In this document: positions 1 to 11,793 of the stretch, piece after piece
Position numbering within the stretch: the first letter of the stretch is position 1
How the letters are laid out: each line of letters begins with the position of its first letter
Source of the DNA: Cristatella mucedo
Lineage: Eukaryota > Bryozoa > Phylactolaemata > Cristatellidae
DNA: 45,000 nt
Reading direction: 5' to 3'
Assembly: GCA_009760855.2 (NCBI GenBank)
Contig: WPIO01000167.1
Location: 425,001-470,000, forward strand
Program-made: the position numbers and the translations under genes
Notes under the pieces: model-generated
Told to the model about the DNA's origin: nothing
The model's input: only the letters and a program-made list of their open reading frames with translations
The model's database searches: none

Positions 1-1112
1 GCCAACTACGGTACCGAGCCTGATCCCTATGGCATTACTGGCCTCGTGAAGTGTTCGACTTGAGTTGGCTACTCTGCAGAAATCGAGAGGAAGGTCTTCA
101 GCAGTAAGCGGCAGGCTCCAGCTGGCTGCATAGACAGTGTGCTTGAATAGGTGGCTGCAAAAGCTTAACTCTTCCATAGCCGACCAGGTTGGCTTGCTGA
201 CTGATCAGGCTAACCTGACAGTGGGCTCAACAGACTTGCCTTGATCAAACAGCAGTCAACATGAGTTCGATGCAGGCTCTCATCTATGCCCATTTATCCA
301 GATCCTATGACTGTCCGATTTGAATAACTGTATCTCTTAATCTAGGCCGACTGAAACCGGTAGATAGCTTGCCCTTCCAACACCCAGTGACCGTCAAAGA
401 GAGTGACCACAAATAATTGGTGCAACGCCTGCAGCTCTGCAGGCTGCAGGCGTTGCACGGAAGTAGCTGGATGGTCTGAGGAAGGCTGCATCTGCAGCAA
501 AACGTGCAGTAACAGTGGACCAGCTGCCTACCAGGGGTTCAACTCAGCCGTCGACTACCACTGCACCGCTGCAGGATTCGGACCTGCCAGACATTCGGAG
601 ACTGGAAAAAGCAGTCGGCCGCATTCCCATCGATTCGCCAGGTCCTTAGCAGCATTGCATAACGACCATGTGAGTTCTCTCGGCAGCTGATGCTGGCAAA
701 GTAAATCATCATTGTGTGCTAGTACAAAATAGCTCACCAATGATGAAGTAGCATCATGGCATGCCTCGTTAGCATCTCACTTTTAAACATTGTCTAGCTT
801 CTTCTAAAGAGCTGGCCGACTTGGCATGGCCGAATCTGATCCTTCAAGCCGAAGAAGCTGTGAAGACCAGCTCTGAAACCACTATGCAATAAATCTATTA
901 GCTGCATTTCTGTGATTTTTGTCATATCGTGGAAGTATGAATATCCTCCTTGAAAAAATAGTGTGGGAGAGACTCTTTAAATGCTGTCTGCAGAGACTGT
1001 ACTCTGTATGCACTGGTAGAAGTTCTTCCCTTACTGCTGTCTGCCAGGCAGATTCTGAAAACCCACCTACAAGCATTCACAGCCTCACTCTGATGAAGAA
1101 TACTGGAGCTCA
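1..1112. other. Unassigned sequence with a strong hairpin
   Basis: I recognise no gene, RNA or transposon here. ORFs of 60-95 codons occur on both strands but overlap each other, contain many cysteines or low-information stretches, and match no family I know. The only structure that stands out is the 16-bp inverted repeat at 420-458, listed separately. Confidence 0.5.
420..458. repeat. Perfect 16-bp inverted repeat (hairpin)
   Basis: Arms 420-435 and 443-458 are exact reverse complements, separated by a 7-base loop at 436-442. The arms are GC-rich (5' arm GTGCAACGCCTGCAGC), and the loop side also contains CTGCAG palindromes. No transposon end or known RNA class was recognised. It could be a foldback element remnant or a structured transcript. 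Confidence 0.75.
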
Positions 1113-1256
1113 AAAATAATAATAAAACTCATTTGTATAGCGCCCTAAGAGAACTTAATCTCTATTCATGTGCTTCACATACGCCTCGGGGCTCGAGCCC
1201 ACGACCTCAGCAAGACCTTGATCGGGAGAGCACCTCAACCGCTGGACCAAACCAGG
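1113..1256 (-). mobile_element. SINE-A copy, tRNA-derived, full length
   Basis: Read on the minus strand, a tRNA-like head carries an A-box-like GGTCCAGCGGTTGAGGTG and a B-box-like GGGCTCGAGCCCC. The head is followed by AAGCACATGAATAGAGATTA and a TTCTCTTAGGGCGCTATACA tail ending in an A/T-rich stretch at 1113-1130. The internal boxes are what RNA polymerase III would use. It is non-coding and needs a LINE partner to move. Copies at 1340, 6096, 10278 and elsewhere align to it. Confidence 0.85.
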
Positions 1257-1339
1257 TCAGCTTCGAGCAAATAGAACCGTAAGAACCAAGTCAAATACAG
1301 GCTGCCCAGAAGCCCCTACCTTCTAAGACCCACGACTAC

Positions 1340-1488
1340 AAAAATAAATAAAAATAGAATGCATTTGTATAGCACCCCAAGAGAACTTAATCTCTATGCA
1401 GATGCTTCACAATTGCCTCGGGGCTCAAGCCCACGACCTCAGCCAGCCCTTGGTAGGGGCGAGCACCTTAACCACTGGACCAAACCAA
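1340..1488 (-). mobile_element. SINE-A copy, tRNA-derived, full length
   Basis: Same family and orientation as the copy at 1113-1256, about 85 bases away. The head on the minus strand reads TTTGGTCCAGTGGTTAAGG, the B-box region GGGCTTGAGCCCC, and the tail AGTTCTCTTGGGGTGCTATA. The 3' end is A-rich at 1340-1360. The two neighbours differ at several positions, so they look like separate insertions rather than a recent tandem copy. Confidence 0.85.
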
Positions 1489-2048
1489 GAAGAAATGTTT
1501 CTCGTGACTTAGCAGACGCCTAAGCTTCAAGCCGAGGTTACGATACTCGGCAGGCTGCCACAACTGCCTGAAAGAGGAGTCTTCCTCAGCAACTTTAAAA
1601 TGGCTCTTCCTCTTTAAAAAGCGATGATAGCCACTCGGGAAACCAGCACCAAACCTAAGCCGAACTGGAGCCTGCTAGCAGGCCCGATAGCCTCACTTTC
1701 AAAAACCATTGTTAAGTCCCTCTAGAGTAGCACCTTGGACCTTCGAAATGCTCGAGGGCACTCTAAATCTGCCCTGTAGCCGGTAGCCACTCCCTGGAGG
1801 TCTGGTAGCCGCCTGGAAAGAGTTATCAGGCTTTCGAGGGGCAGACATAGTTAAGACTAAAGAAGCATTTCTGGCAAACAGGCGATTGATCACCTACACC
1901 TTTGATTAGAGCAACCGAGCCCATGCCCCATCTTGTTACCTTTGCCCCAGATCGAAGTTAACCGCTAAAAGGTCTGTGAGATATTATCAATGACTAATAA
2001 AGGATTGTAGATGATAGAAATATATAAAACTGAAGTAGAACAGTATAT
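1489..2048. other. Unassigned sequence
   Basis: No recognisable gene or repeat. Short ORFs such as 1699-1893 on the minus strand have no visible domain. Confidence 0.5.
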
Positions 2049-2226
2049 GAGCCGTGACGGCACACTAGGTAAGGCGGTTACTTTTCACGATCTCGGTCCC
2101 GAGGTGGTGAACTCGAATTCTGCAGTGGGCGATCCTTTATTGCTGCTGCAAGTAGTAGTGATAGCCGCTAAGGCTCTTTTGTCGCTAAACAAAAGAGGTT
2201 GTTTAATCAGCTAGTAATAAAAAATA
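2049..2226 (+). mobile_element. SINE-B copy, tRNA-derived
   Basis: A tRNA-like head (GAGCCGTGACGGCACACTAG, then GGTAAGGCGG; B-box region GGTGGTGAACTCGAATTC) is followed by the SINE-B body. The body is GGGCGATCCTTTATTGC, then a GATAGCCGCTAAGGCTCTTT stretch, then a tail ending TTTAATCAGCTAG and an A-rich run. Other copies with the same body lie at 16275, 19853 and 22779 on the minus strand. An apparent ORF across it (2011-2214) is incidental. Confidence 0.8.
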
Positions 2227-2499
2227 TGAAACTACGTTGGTAGATTAAAATCTACCCAAATGCTTCAATACATTTCTAAGCTAGCCCAGAAGTGTACAAG
2301 CAAACTTCAACCTTGACTTTCATTTCATTTCCATCACCTCTATTTCACATCGGCACCGTCTAAATGCCGTATTAGCAAACGGTACGACTGCAAATGAACT
2401 AGTTCGTGATTTGAGTACACATGTATCGATGGGGAGAGCACATAGTTGCAACAACCTCTGCATGCAAGCAAGACTGTCAAGAAAAGCTCATGCATGCCT

Positions 2500-2655
<156 letters not shown>

Positions 2656-2667
2656 GGTAATATAATA

Positions 2668-2775
2668 TAGTAATTAATTTGTATAGCACCCTATGGCACC
2701 TTAATCTTTACTCTGGCGCTTCACATATTTCTCAGGTTTCTAGCCCACGATCTCGGTCGAGGCAAAAACTTAGGA
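2668..2775 (-). mobile_element. SINE-A, 5'-truncated and diverged
   Basis: TTAATTTGTATAGCACCCTA followed by the reversed SINE-A tail, up to a degraded B-box region (TAGCCCACGATCTCGGTCGA). The tRNA-like 5' part is lost after about 2775. The element's 3' end faces the (AT)n array at 2500-2653. Confidence 0.7.
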
Positions 2776-3879
2776 AAAAAGCAAGGCACAGTAGATATAG
2801 AGATCTTGTTCAGCTGTACCTCTGTGCAAAGCTTGTGCCACTTAGAGCAATGGTGCCATCGCCCAACCACATGCTAGGTGCTCAGACTTTAGCTTGTATA
2901 CATAGGGGCTTTGGGTTTCCATCCATTCCCAGCAACATTTGCTCGGCCCTCTCGTTCCTTTGAGGCATTAAATCTACACCAATCAGACACCCAATTGACA
3001 GCTTGCGTCCTGCTGTTTAACGATCACAAACCTTGCGTCCTGCTGTTTAACGATCACAAACCATCTAATTGTATGTCATGCACAGCTACTGTGCAATGGT
3101 TCATTCTGGTTCCTCTTAACATCTAAATACCCTTGGGCAGATAGTCAGCAGCTTGGAATTTGGTGTACTTCTGCATCTATTAATGAGTGAGATGGCATAC
3201 CCTTAGTTGTGCCCGTAAGCTTCTAAAGAGAGCCAAACATTTAGACTGATCGGTCAAGCCTCCCAGGAGTCCTGAGCTCACTGCTGTGGCAGGCTTTCAA
3301 CCTTTTCTTAATATCTGGCAGCTCGTGGCGTGGTCCCACTCTGAAAAAAGTTAAAAATTTTATAAAAATTTGCCCACGATTATATTCTGTCAGTTGTTAT
3401 AAGTATCCAATTCTGCGAATAGACCGCATGCAGATCTCATTATATCTGCTGTGATGTCTGTCCCCTTGCTATCCATAATCATCTGTAAATTGAAAACTTG
3501 AGACTATTGCCATGAGTGCTGTCTGCACTAAGATGTCCTCGTCGATCCTCTCTTCAATCTTCTAGTTCGGGCATTACCCTCACTGGTTGACTGCTGCCAC
3601 GCGTTAAAGGCTCAAGTAAATAGATGAGTTTTCCTGTCAGTATGCCCTGAATGCCCATGCCCATAGGGCCCACTTCGACTTCAGACATTTAACTAGGTGG
3701 AACAACTAAACTCTAGTTCATGAGAGCGTACAAAAAAAGATCAAAACTGGCGATTCATCAACTGGTATATGAGCATTATTTTGCATTGAGAAAATACATT
3801 CCAGCTAAGGCCAATTTGCATCAAAAAAACATAACTAAATCATGTATGCATAGTATGAAAATATACTGATAACTACCAG
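2776..3879. other. Unassigned sequence
   Basis: About 1.1 kb without a recognisable gene. It contains the 30-bp tandem duplication at 3002-3061. ORFs such as 2679-2963 run across the SINE edge and are not supported. Confidence 0.5.
3002..3061. repeat. Exact 30-bp tandem duplication
   Basis: The unit starts CTTGCGTCCTGCTGTTTAAC and occurs at 3002-3031 and 3032-3061 with no difference between the copies, which suggests a recent local duplication. Confidence 0.95.
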
Positions 3880-4662
3880 CTGGTCAGCACTTTACCTAAC
3901 ATTGCTAAAATTCGGGCTTCTTTAGAGAGGGATACCACGTCTAAGTTGGTCCATGCATTTGTTACATCCCGTCTTGACTTCTGTAACTCACTGCTTGCTG
4001 GTCTACCAGCATATGCAATCAGGTGCTTACAGCTTCTGCAAAACTCTGCAGCTAGGTTTGCCTGTCGTGAGCGTCTCAATTGCCATATCACACCAGTTCT
4101 TGCCGACCTGCACTGGCTACCAGTCAAGCAACAGATCGACTTCAAGGTTTTGTCACGCACTTTTCAGGCCTCATCTTTCAATTGCTCCAGCCTACCTATC
4201 AGATCAACACCTCCACCAGGCTCAGCATCATCCCACCTGCTTTTTGGAATCTAGCTGTTTACCTATACCTCGTACACACTTCAAATCCTTTGGAGACTAT
4301 GCCTTTAGTTCGTATGCTCCCAAAGCCTGTAAATCACTCCCGACTTGAGCCACAACATCCCCTGACTTGCCAAATTTAAAAAGAAATTAAAAACGCACCT
4401 ATTTATGACAGCATTTAGTGGGTCCCTTTAATTCGTCCTGTATGTGCTATGTGTGCTGACACTGCTGCATGCTGCCACTAACCACACTTGCATGCTGACC
4501 CTGTGCATGTCACCCCTAACCATGTTATTCATGTTGTTTATTACGCATGATATTATTAACTACTCAATCGCGTTTCCTTTGCAGCAAATGTAAAGCGCAT
4601 AGAAATAGATTGAGTTCTCTGAGAGCACTTTGTCAAGTGTATTTTTATTATTATTATTACCG
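3880..4662 (+). mobile_element. LINE-1 (L2/CR1-group), 5'-truncated 3' end
   Basis: The region encodes the C-terminal part of the reverse-transcriptase ORF after the catalytic palm. Readable pieces are LVHAFVTSRLDFCNSLLAGL, QNSAARFACRER, LHWLPVKQQIDFKVLS and later IPRTHFKSFGDYAFSSYAPK, spread over at least two frames because of indels. A non-coding 3' region follows (ACTAACCACACTTGCATGC), then the family tail AAAGCGCATAGAAATAGATT and a (TTA)n end at 4645-4660. It matches the copy at 27340-29048. 5' truncation is normal for target-primed LINE insertion. It is not functional. Confidence 0.85.
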
Positions 4663-4799
4663 AATGATCCGTGTAGCAGTTTTGCATATTTCCAATCTGG
4701 TCTTTATATCAACAAGATAGATAAGATCAGAAAATCCATCTGCTTGGTAGAGTGGTCTCGATGGACCACATTCTCTCTGTTCCTTGCTTTTCATTAATG

Positions 4800-6690
4800 T
4801 CTACCTTCATCTGTGCCACCAGTGACCTTATCTCGAGGATCATCTCCCACATTAAAAAGAATACTAGCTGTCTAGACCCTTTAATCAATTTTACTTTCGA
4901 GATGCATAGATCCCCGTTACATAGCATAACTCGCATAATCAATATGTTCTTTGCCTATGGTATTTTCATACACCTTTCAAAATGGCGATTGTTTGGCGAA
5001 TCATTAAGAAGGCAACTATATCAAGAACTAGAGCAACTTTTGCCTGTTTCTCTGTACTGGCGATCTTATTGAAGACAGTGGATAAAGTAGTGGCAGACCA
5101 TCTGAACTCGTATATCAAAACTTCTAGCACAGCAAGTAAGTTACTGATCAGTTTTAAAGTAAATCAGTCCATAGAATCAGTACTGCTGCGAGTATACACC
5201 TACGATTGTGGGAATCCAGACATAGGTTAAGTGTCTTTGCTTCGTTTGCTGTATGCTTCACCTAGCATGATACTATCGATTACCAAGTCATCCATGTCCA
5301 CCGGTCGTCCTGTCAGGGCATCTGGTTCCTATCTCAGTGAAAGACTTGAGAGGTTAAATACCAACTGGATACAGTTATCTAAAGAGTCTTTCAAGCACGG
5401 GCTAGGCGAGAGATTGTTGCTTTATCTACTCCTTTCAAAATCTTTACTCTCCTTTCCGATTTAGTCATCAGGCACAATCTGAGCTTTCATAGGGTATGCA
5501 GATGACTCAGACCTCTACCTATTCTTAGGGATACCTCTCTCCCTTCTAGCTGTCGAACTGTCGAAGTGCTCTTGGAGTAAGCATTGCAGACTGTTGCCTT
5601 TGAGTGGCTGCAAACTTTCTCAAAAACGTTTGATGATAAAAACCAAGTTAACAGCTATGGGAAATCCTAATCAGAAATCAGAAGATCTAACCCCTTAACG
5701 GGCACGACCATCATATCTCATGTTGCATCTTCGTGCGATCTAGTTTTCCTAATCCAAAGTGGTATTCCAAGAGACATCATGTCGGCTGTGCAGCCAAGCC
5801 TGCCTGCTTTCAGCTATTCAATATTGCAAGCATTCAAGCCTGCTAAGAGAGGGATGTTTCATTAAAATTTGTCCCTACAGTTTTTGCATCTTGTCTTCGA
5901 CTTTCGTAACTAAGTACTAGCAAGTCGTATTGTCTGTGCAATAAGGTAATTACAGTTGGAGTATAACTCTTGAGCTAAGCTGGACTTTCTTCAAAGCCGC
6001 AATAGTCACATCATATCACTGGCTCTCCATCAAGCAGTGCATTGATTTCAAGGTTTTTTGTCATTGTCACTTACTTTTAGGTCACTTCGTGCTGTGCTGG
6101 TTTGGTCCAGTGGTTAAGTTGCCCCCCTCACCCCCCCCCCCGACCAACGTGTGGCCGAGATTGCAGGCTCGAGCCCCTTGACATATGGGAAGTGCCTGAA
6201 TAGAGATTAAGTTCTCTCAGGGTGCTATACAAATGAATTATATTTATTCTTTCCCTTGCTCGGTCTTATCTATCAGAAATGCTAGTCAGTGTGAAGTGGA
6301 AGCACTCTGCCTATTTTGTGACTAAAGTCATTAGTTATACTGACGACCAGCATCAAATCATTTGCCTTCTATGTTCACAACCTGCAAATCCCTCCCGACT
6401 GACATCGCGACGTCTCTGGACAACACAAGACTACACAACAATTAAAAAGAAGATACTGTTCCTAATATCCTCACAGCAATTGCTGGGTCCGTGAGAATCG
6501 TCCATTGCTTCATTATTCGGGATGTAAATGTGCATGTTAACTAACCTAATTGACATGCTTCCTTCATTTCCTGTAACCATGTGATGCTTTTTGACATCGT
6601 GCATGTTACTACTAACCATTTGATGGTGCTTCCTTGACATCAAATGTAAAGTGTCAATGCATTACTTTTGGTCTATTTAACGTGTGAGAA
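4800..6690 (+). mobile_element. LINE-1, heavily decayed, split by a SINE-A
   Basis: Degraded but collinear LINE reverse transcriptase. In order: SCLDPL and ITRIINM near 4860-4945; KVVADHLNSYIKTSS near 5080-5130; QSIESVLLRVY near 5165-5200; SYLSERLERLN near 5330-5360; and a catalytic YADD at 5495-5506. Then come a decayed thumb region (PSLPAFSYSILQ, near 5800), a HWLPIKQ-like stretch near 6030 and LARSYLSEML near 6255-6290. After the SINE at 6096-6249 the frame resumes with PANPSRLTS and a 3' non-coding region ending near 6670. Frameshifts and stops are frequent. This is one of the oldest-looking LINE copies in the window. Confidence 0.8.
6096..6249 (+). mobile_element. SINE-A nested in LINE-1
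   Basis: Full SINE-A: GCTGGTTTGGTCCAGTGGTT head, an expanded C-run at 6122-6141 in the middle, B-box region GGCTCGAGCCCC, and tail GAATAGAGATTAAGTTCTCT to a CAAATGAATTATATTTATT end. LINE-1 coding sequence lies on both sides (LLLGHF before, SLARSYLS after), so the SINE inserted into the LINE after it had landed. I could not delimit a clean target duplication. Confidence 0.88.
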
Positions 6691-7384
6691 AGGTATTTAT
6701 TTTGGATGCTGCACATGTCTCTTAGTAATAATACTAGTATCATTACCTTGCCTCCTCTTCTCTCAGTCGAATGTAAAAAATAAGGATAACACTAAGTTCT
6801 TTGCATAGTTCTGTAGAAGAACTCCTACAGGGACAAAGGCAGCGGCTTCTTGTCCAGTTGCCACGTGCAACTCCGAAGCTGCATGCAAATCACTCTCTGA
6901 AGGAGGATTGATGCTGTATGCCATGGATATGTCAACGTCACATGTTCAGGCCAGTGACATTGAGCTCAAAACCTTATGGCAAGTAGGGGGCACTTTGGCA
7001 AGCTTGTCACATCCGACCAGGAGTACAGCTACAGCTTGGCCTGTACTTCGTGCAACTTGCCAGAAAGCTTCAAACCTGTACGAGGCCTCTGGAGGGACCT
7101 GGATCTGCCACTACAGCTCTGGTGGCTTGCATAGGATATTGACCCAGTTTTTACGTTGGACGCCAGCCTAGACTAAGAAAATGTAACCCTGCCAGGTTCC
7201 TACTGGTAGGGCTGGCCAGAGAGGTTTTAGCACCGAAGCCACAGCCAGAGACTGTCTGCTTGGCAGAGCAGCTGATTATGATACTACCAAGACTACTACT
7301 TCTAATAATAATAATAAGAAGAAGAAGAAAACAAATGAATGAATAGCAATCGCATTAAGCAAAATTATTCTCTTTTCTGTCAAT
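6691..7384. other. Unassigned sequence
   Basis: No gene or repeat recognised, apart from a short AATAATAATAATAAGAAGAAG run near 7303-7330. Confidence 0.45.
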
Positions 7385-7772
7385 TGAATATGACCGTGCA
7401 TTTAGTTCATATGCTCCCAAAGCCTGGAACTCCCTCCCGACCTGCGTCATAACATCCACTGACCTGACCACATTTAAAAGGAACTTAAAAGCACACCTAT
7501 TTAGGAAAGCATTTAATGGGTCCCTGTGATTCGTCCTTGATGTGCTTATGCGCGCTGACACTGTGCAGGCTGCCACTAACTACATTTCCATGCTGACCCT
7601 GTGCATGTCACCCCTAACCATATTATTCAATTCATTTTGCTTGTTTTTCAAGCATGATTTTACTTACCATTCAATTGCATTTCCCTTTGCAGCAAATGTA
7701 AAGCGCCTAGAAAGAGATTAAGTTCTCTGGGGGCGCTTTATTAAGTCCATTATTATTATTATTATTATTTTG
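7385..7772 (+). mobile_element. LINE-1, short 5'-truncated 3' end
   Basis: An open frame at 7392-7529 (46 codons) encodes the extreme C terminus of the LINE-1 protein, starting DRAFSSYAPKAWNSLPT and ending in a stop after FNGSL. It is followed by the family 3' non-coding region and the tail AAAGCGCCTAGAAAGAGATT, TCTCTGGGGGCGCTTTATTA and (ATT)n to about 7770. No frame damage is visible in this small piece, so it looks younger than the copy at 4800-6690. Confidence 0.9.
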
Positions 7773-8790
7773 GAATCAATAGATGTAATGTAATGATGTT
7801 GATTGGTTGGTAAGGAAGCACATAGTGTCAGCCAAGCCAAGGTCACGCCCACAGCAGCACCAGATAAACAATAAGTCAGGGGCCAGATAGGCCAGGTCTC
7901 AAAGGGAAGCCAGGACTCAGACATTGCCCCTGTGCCATCGAACTAGAGGTCACGCGAGGCCTCACCTTATCCAGTCACTTGTGAAAAGCATCAACAATTG
8001 ATCCCTTCTGACCCTGCAGTCTGCACTCGATTGGCCGGTATGAAAAACCATGGTGACCAAGTCAAGCTCTTCCATATGCCATCTCAGCATGAGTGGGTGT
8101 GGACGCACGATGGTAATCCATTCAGCCTGATGGCCAATCTTAGCGCTGGAGGCAGAAGGCAGTAAGTGCCAGCTGGTCCTGTTGGGGGACTGTATCTTCA
8201 TTATGACTTCACTTAAGATGGTTCCCCTTCGACCAATTAGAATCTGCATTCCACCACGGTCTTTCTAAAGGACCAAGAGCCATCCCCAGGCCTCGGCTCT
8301 AAACCAAGTCACAAGAGAACTTGCCTTGATGAAGGTGGCAATTCAGAGAACATGTCTATCTCTCCCCACAACCACCCAATCTGGTTCGGCCTGGTCAGGC
8401 ACCAGTTGTCAACTCTGGGGTCAGGTAGCTAATTATGTCAGCCAGAGAGATGAGCCAACCCTAGAGAGTTGCCTGAGAGCTGCAATCTGGGCGTTTGCTA
8501 CTGCCTTTGTCTTTGCTGCTGCACGATTTTGTAAAGTAGTGTGCTTAAGCCCATGCTACACTTATGAACATGCACGCTTCATTTGCTTATTACGTATGGT
8601 TTCCCGGAAAAGCTATAAATCTTCTATGAATCCATCCTTTGATGACCAAAATTAAGTCTGCTGGATAATAAAGTAGTCTCACATTAACGGACTGTTTCGG
8701 CAGCTTTACCGAGTCACAAACATTTGCTGATGTAACAAAGCGAAAGTAAGAGGTCTGCTCTTTCACCTCTTGAGAACTATGAAATCCGTG
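7773..8790. other. Unassigned sequence
   Basis: About 1 kb with no recognised feature. ORFs at 7962-8249 (minus) and 8326-8655 (plus, 109 codons, Ser/Thr/Cys-rich) show no domain I recognise. Confidence 0.45.
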
Positions 8791-9727
<937 letters not shown>

Positions 9728-10240
9728 TTTGTTAAAAATATAATTAATAATAGTGACATTAGCAAAGCACCTAATAGTACTAAATCACTGTCTTGGCACT
9801 TGGGGAATGCTACGAATGATGCATGTAAATTGATCAGTGATAGAATGCACAACGTGAGCACGAAAATGAGGACAGTTCACAAAGACTGGACAGTTACGGT
9901 AGAAAGTTTGTTGGGTTCTTAGCTTCTGTCTAAAGGCTGTCAAGTAACGAAATTTTGCGATGTCAGTTGGGCGAGATTTCAAGGCTTTTGGATTTTAGGA
10001 ACTGAAGGCACTGCTTTCCAACTGATTTAAGATCGGTTGGAAGCTCAGACAGGAGCTTCGAGTCAGAAGAGTAGGTGATTTGATGGGCTCTCTGATCTTG
10101 GCAAGCATTTTGGATAAATATGGCAGAGCAAGAGAATGACAGGACCTAAAAGTGAGTGACTGAACCTTGACGTCAAAATGCTTTTTGATGGGGAGCCAGT
10201 GCAGGTCAGTGAAAGTGGTTCATACAACAACTTAAAGCTT
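9728..10240 (-). mobile_element. LINE-1-related 3' end, decayed
   Basis: On the minus strand the sequence begins with HWLPIK (the HWLPVKQRI block of LINE-1), continues with LTFRSCHSLALPYLSKML (family form LTFRSLHSLAPAYLSDLL), then SRPTDIAKFRYLTAFRQKL, in several frames. It ends in a tail matching GGTGCTTTGCTAATGTCACT followed by an ATTATTAATTATA stretch at 9728-9775. Divergence from the other copies is high, so it may be an older subfamily. Confidence 0.72.
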
Positions 10241-10277
10241 GTTGCTACACTTGTACGTCTACCTTGGAGTATACATT

Positions 10278-10420
10278 AAAATATATTATTCATTTGTATA
10301 GCCTCCTGGGAGAGCTTAATCTCTATTCAAGTGTTTTACATATGTCACTGGGCTCGAGCTAGCGACCTCAGCCCAACATTGGTCGGGGCAAGCACCTTAA
10401 CCATTGGGCCAAACCAGCTC
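10278..10420 (-). mobile_element. SINE-A copy, full length
   Basis: Minus-strand head GCTGGTTTGGCCCAATGGTT, a B-box region reading TCGCTAGCTCGAGCCCA, a tail GAATAGAGATTAAGCTCTCC, and an AATGAATAATAT 3' end. It lies about 40 bases 5' of the LINE fragment at 9728-10240, in the same orientation. Confidence 0.85.
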
Positions 10421-10759
10421 GGTAGCTAGTGACAGGAGTAAACATGTTATGCCACAAGTTCGAGGTGGCACAATTTTACTAAGGTATGCTTGCCTATGCA
10501 GGTCGGAACTTAATAAAACTTTGCATAGGTGAAAGTAAACCGAAGTGACTGTGTTGTTGAAGTAGTCATTAATTAAAACTGATTTTTGAACAGAGCACCC
10601 AGATATGTGAAGATGCCAAAGAAGATGCATATACTTATATTATATATAGTTAGTGCTTCCCAAAGGTCTCTGAATTCACTTACAAAAAGGACTAACAGCC
10701 AAAGAAAGTGCGTGATGGTAGTAAACTATTTATCCTGATAATACCAAGATGAACCTACA
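10421..10759. other. Unassigned sequence
   Basis: No gene or repeat recognised. A 77-codon minus ORF at 10397-10630 overlaps the SINE and has no visible domain. Confidence 0.45.
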
Positions 10760-10801
10760 ATCTGCTCTCTCTCTCTCTCACTATCTATCTCTGTCTCTGT
10801 T

Positions 10802-10860
<59 letters not shown>

Positions 10861-10881
10861 GTCTCTGTTTCTGTCTCTGTT

Positions 10882-10978
<97 letters not shown>

Positions 10979-10987
10979 ATCTGTCTC
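10760..10987. repeat. (CT)n / (TCTG)n compound microsatellite
   Basis: A CT dinucleotide tract, then TCTGTCTC and TTTCTG variants, then a run of about ten TCTG units at roughly 10876-10918, then CT again to about 10970. The Leu/Ser ORFs across it are artefacts. Confidence 0.97.
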
Positions 10988-11280
10988 TTGATGCATATCG
11001 CCTATCCGAGAAGACGACGCTGTTCAAATCAACTGATAATCTCAATCCTTGACTCACTGACATGCTAACTCTGATCCTCACGTGTGTGTGTTCCTAACTG
11101 CGAAAGAGCCCACTTATGATGATAGTACCTTGAAGCTGGTACTTGCCGGATGACAATTTTGATATAATTTGACAAGTGCTAAGGTACAAGCTAGAGTTAC
11201 AATTTGCCTAGCTATGAATTCAAGCTTATTAGAGTTCAAGGCCAGCCACTGAAACTTCTACGAACAAATCTGGGCCAAAT

Positions 11281-11690
11281 AGTAATAATAAAACACTTGA
11301 TAAAGCGCCCTCGGAGAACTCAATGTCTTGCAAGGCTCTATACATTACTGCAAAGAAAACGCGATCGAATGGTTATTGGTATCATGCTTGATAAACAACA
11401 TGAATAATACTGTTATGGGGTGATATGCTCAGGGTCAGCATGCCGGTGTGGTTAATGGCGGCATGCGACAATATCAGCGAGCATAAGCACACAGAGGACG
11501 AATCAAAGGGAAACTAAATGCTGCTATAAATAGGTGGATTTTTAATTTTTTTAATGTGGTCAATTTAGGGGATGTCGTGACGCAGGTCGGGAGTGAGTTC
11601 CAGGCTTTGGGAGCATACGAACTAAATGCACGATCTCCAAAGGATTTGAGGTTTGTACGAGGTATTGGTAAACAGAGCAACATTTAACAT
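11281..11690 (-). mobile_element. LINE-1, 5'-truncated 3' end
   Basis: The minus-strand frame at 11474-11683 encodes LPIPRTNLKSFGDRAFSSYA, PKAWNSLPTCVTTSP and a terminal HLFIAAFSFPL before the frame runs on. The 3' region follows, with the TGCTTATGCTCGC and TGACCCTGAGCATATCACCC blocks. The tail at 11281-11340 (CGAGGGCGCTTTATCAAGTG, TTTTATTATTACT) closes the element. The coding part is well conserved, so this copy is relatively young. Confidence 0.88.
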
Positions 11691-11793
11691 ATTAGTTGAT
11701 TATTGTTGAATCATTCTAGTTTTTGTTCAAAATTGGACACAGTTTACACTGCATACAAGTATTAATAGCTGTGCATTCAGTTTTCCATTCGAG

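Noticed and set aside
10749-10996. Leu/Ser-rich ORF and its Arg/Glu-rich antisense
   Set aside because: Products of the CT/TCTG microsatellite. The same applies to 17767-18138, 22007-22290 and 34848-35036.
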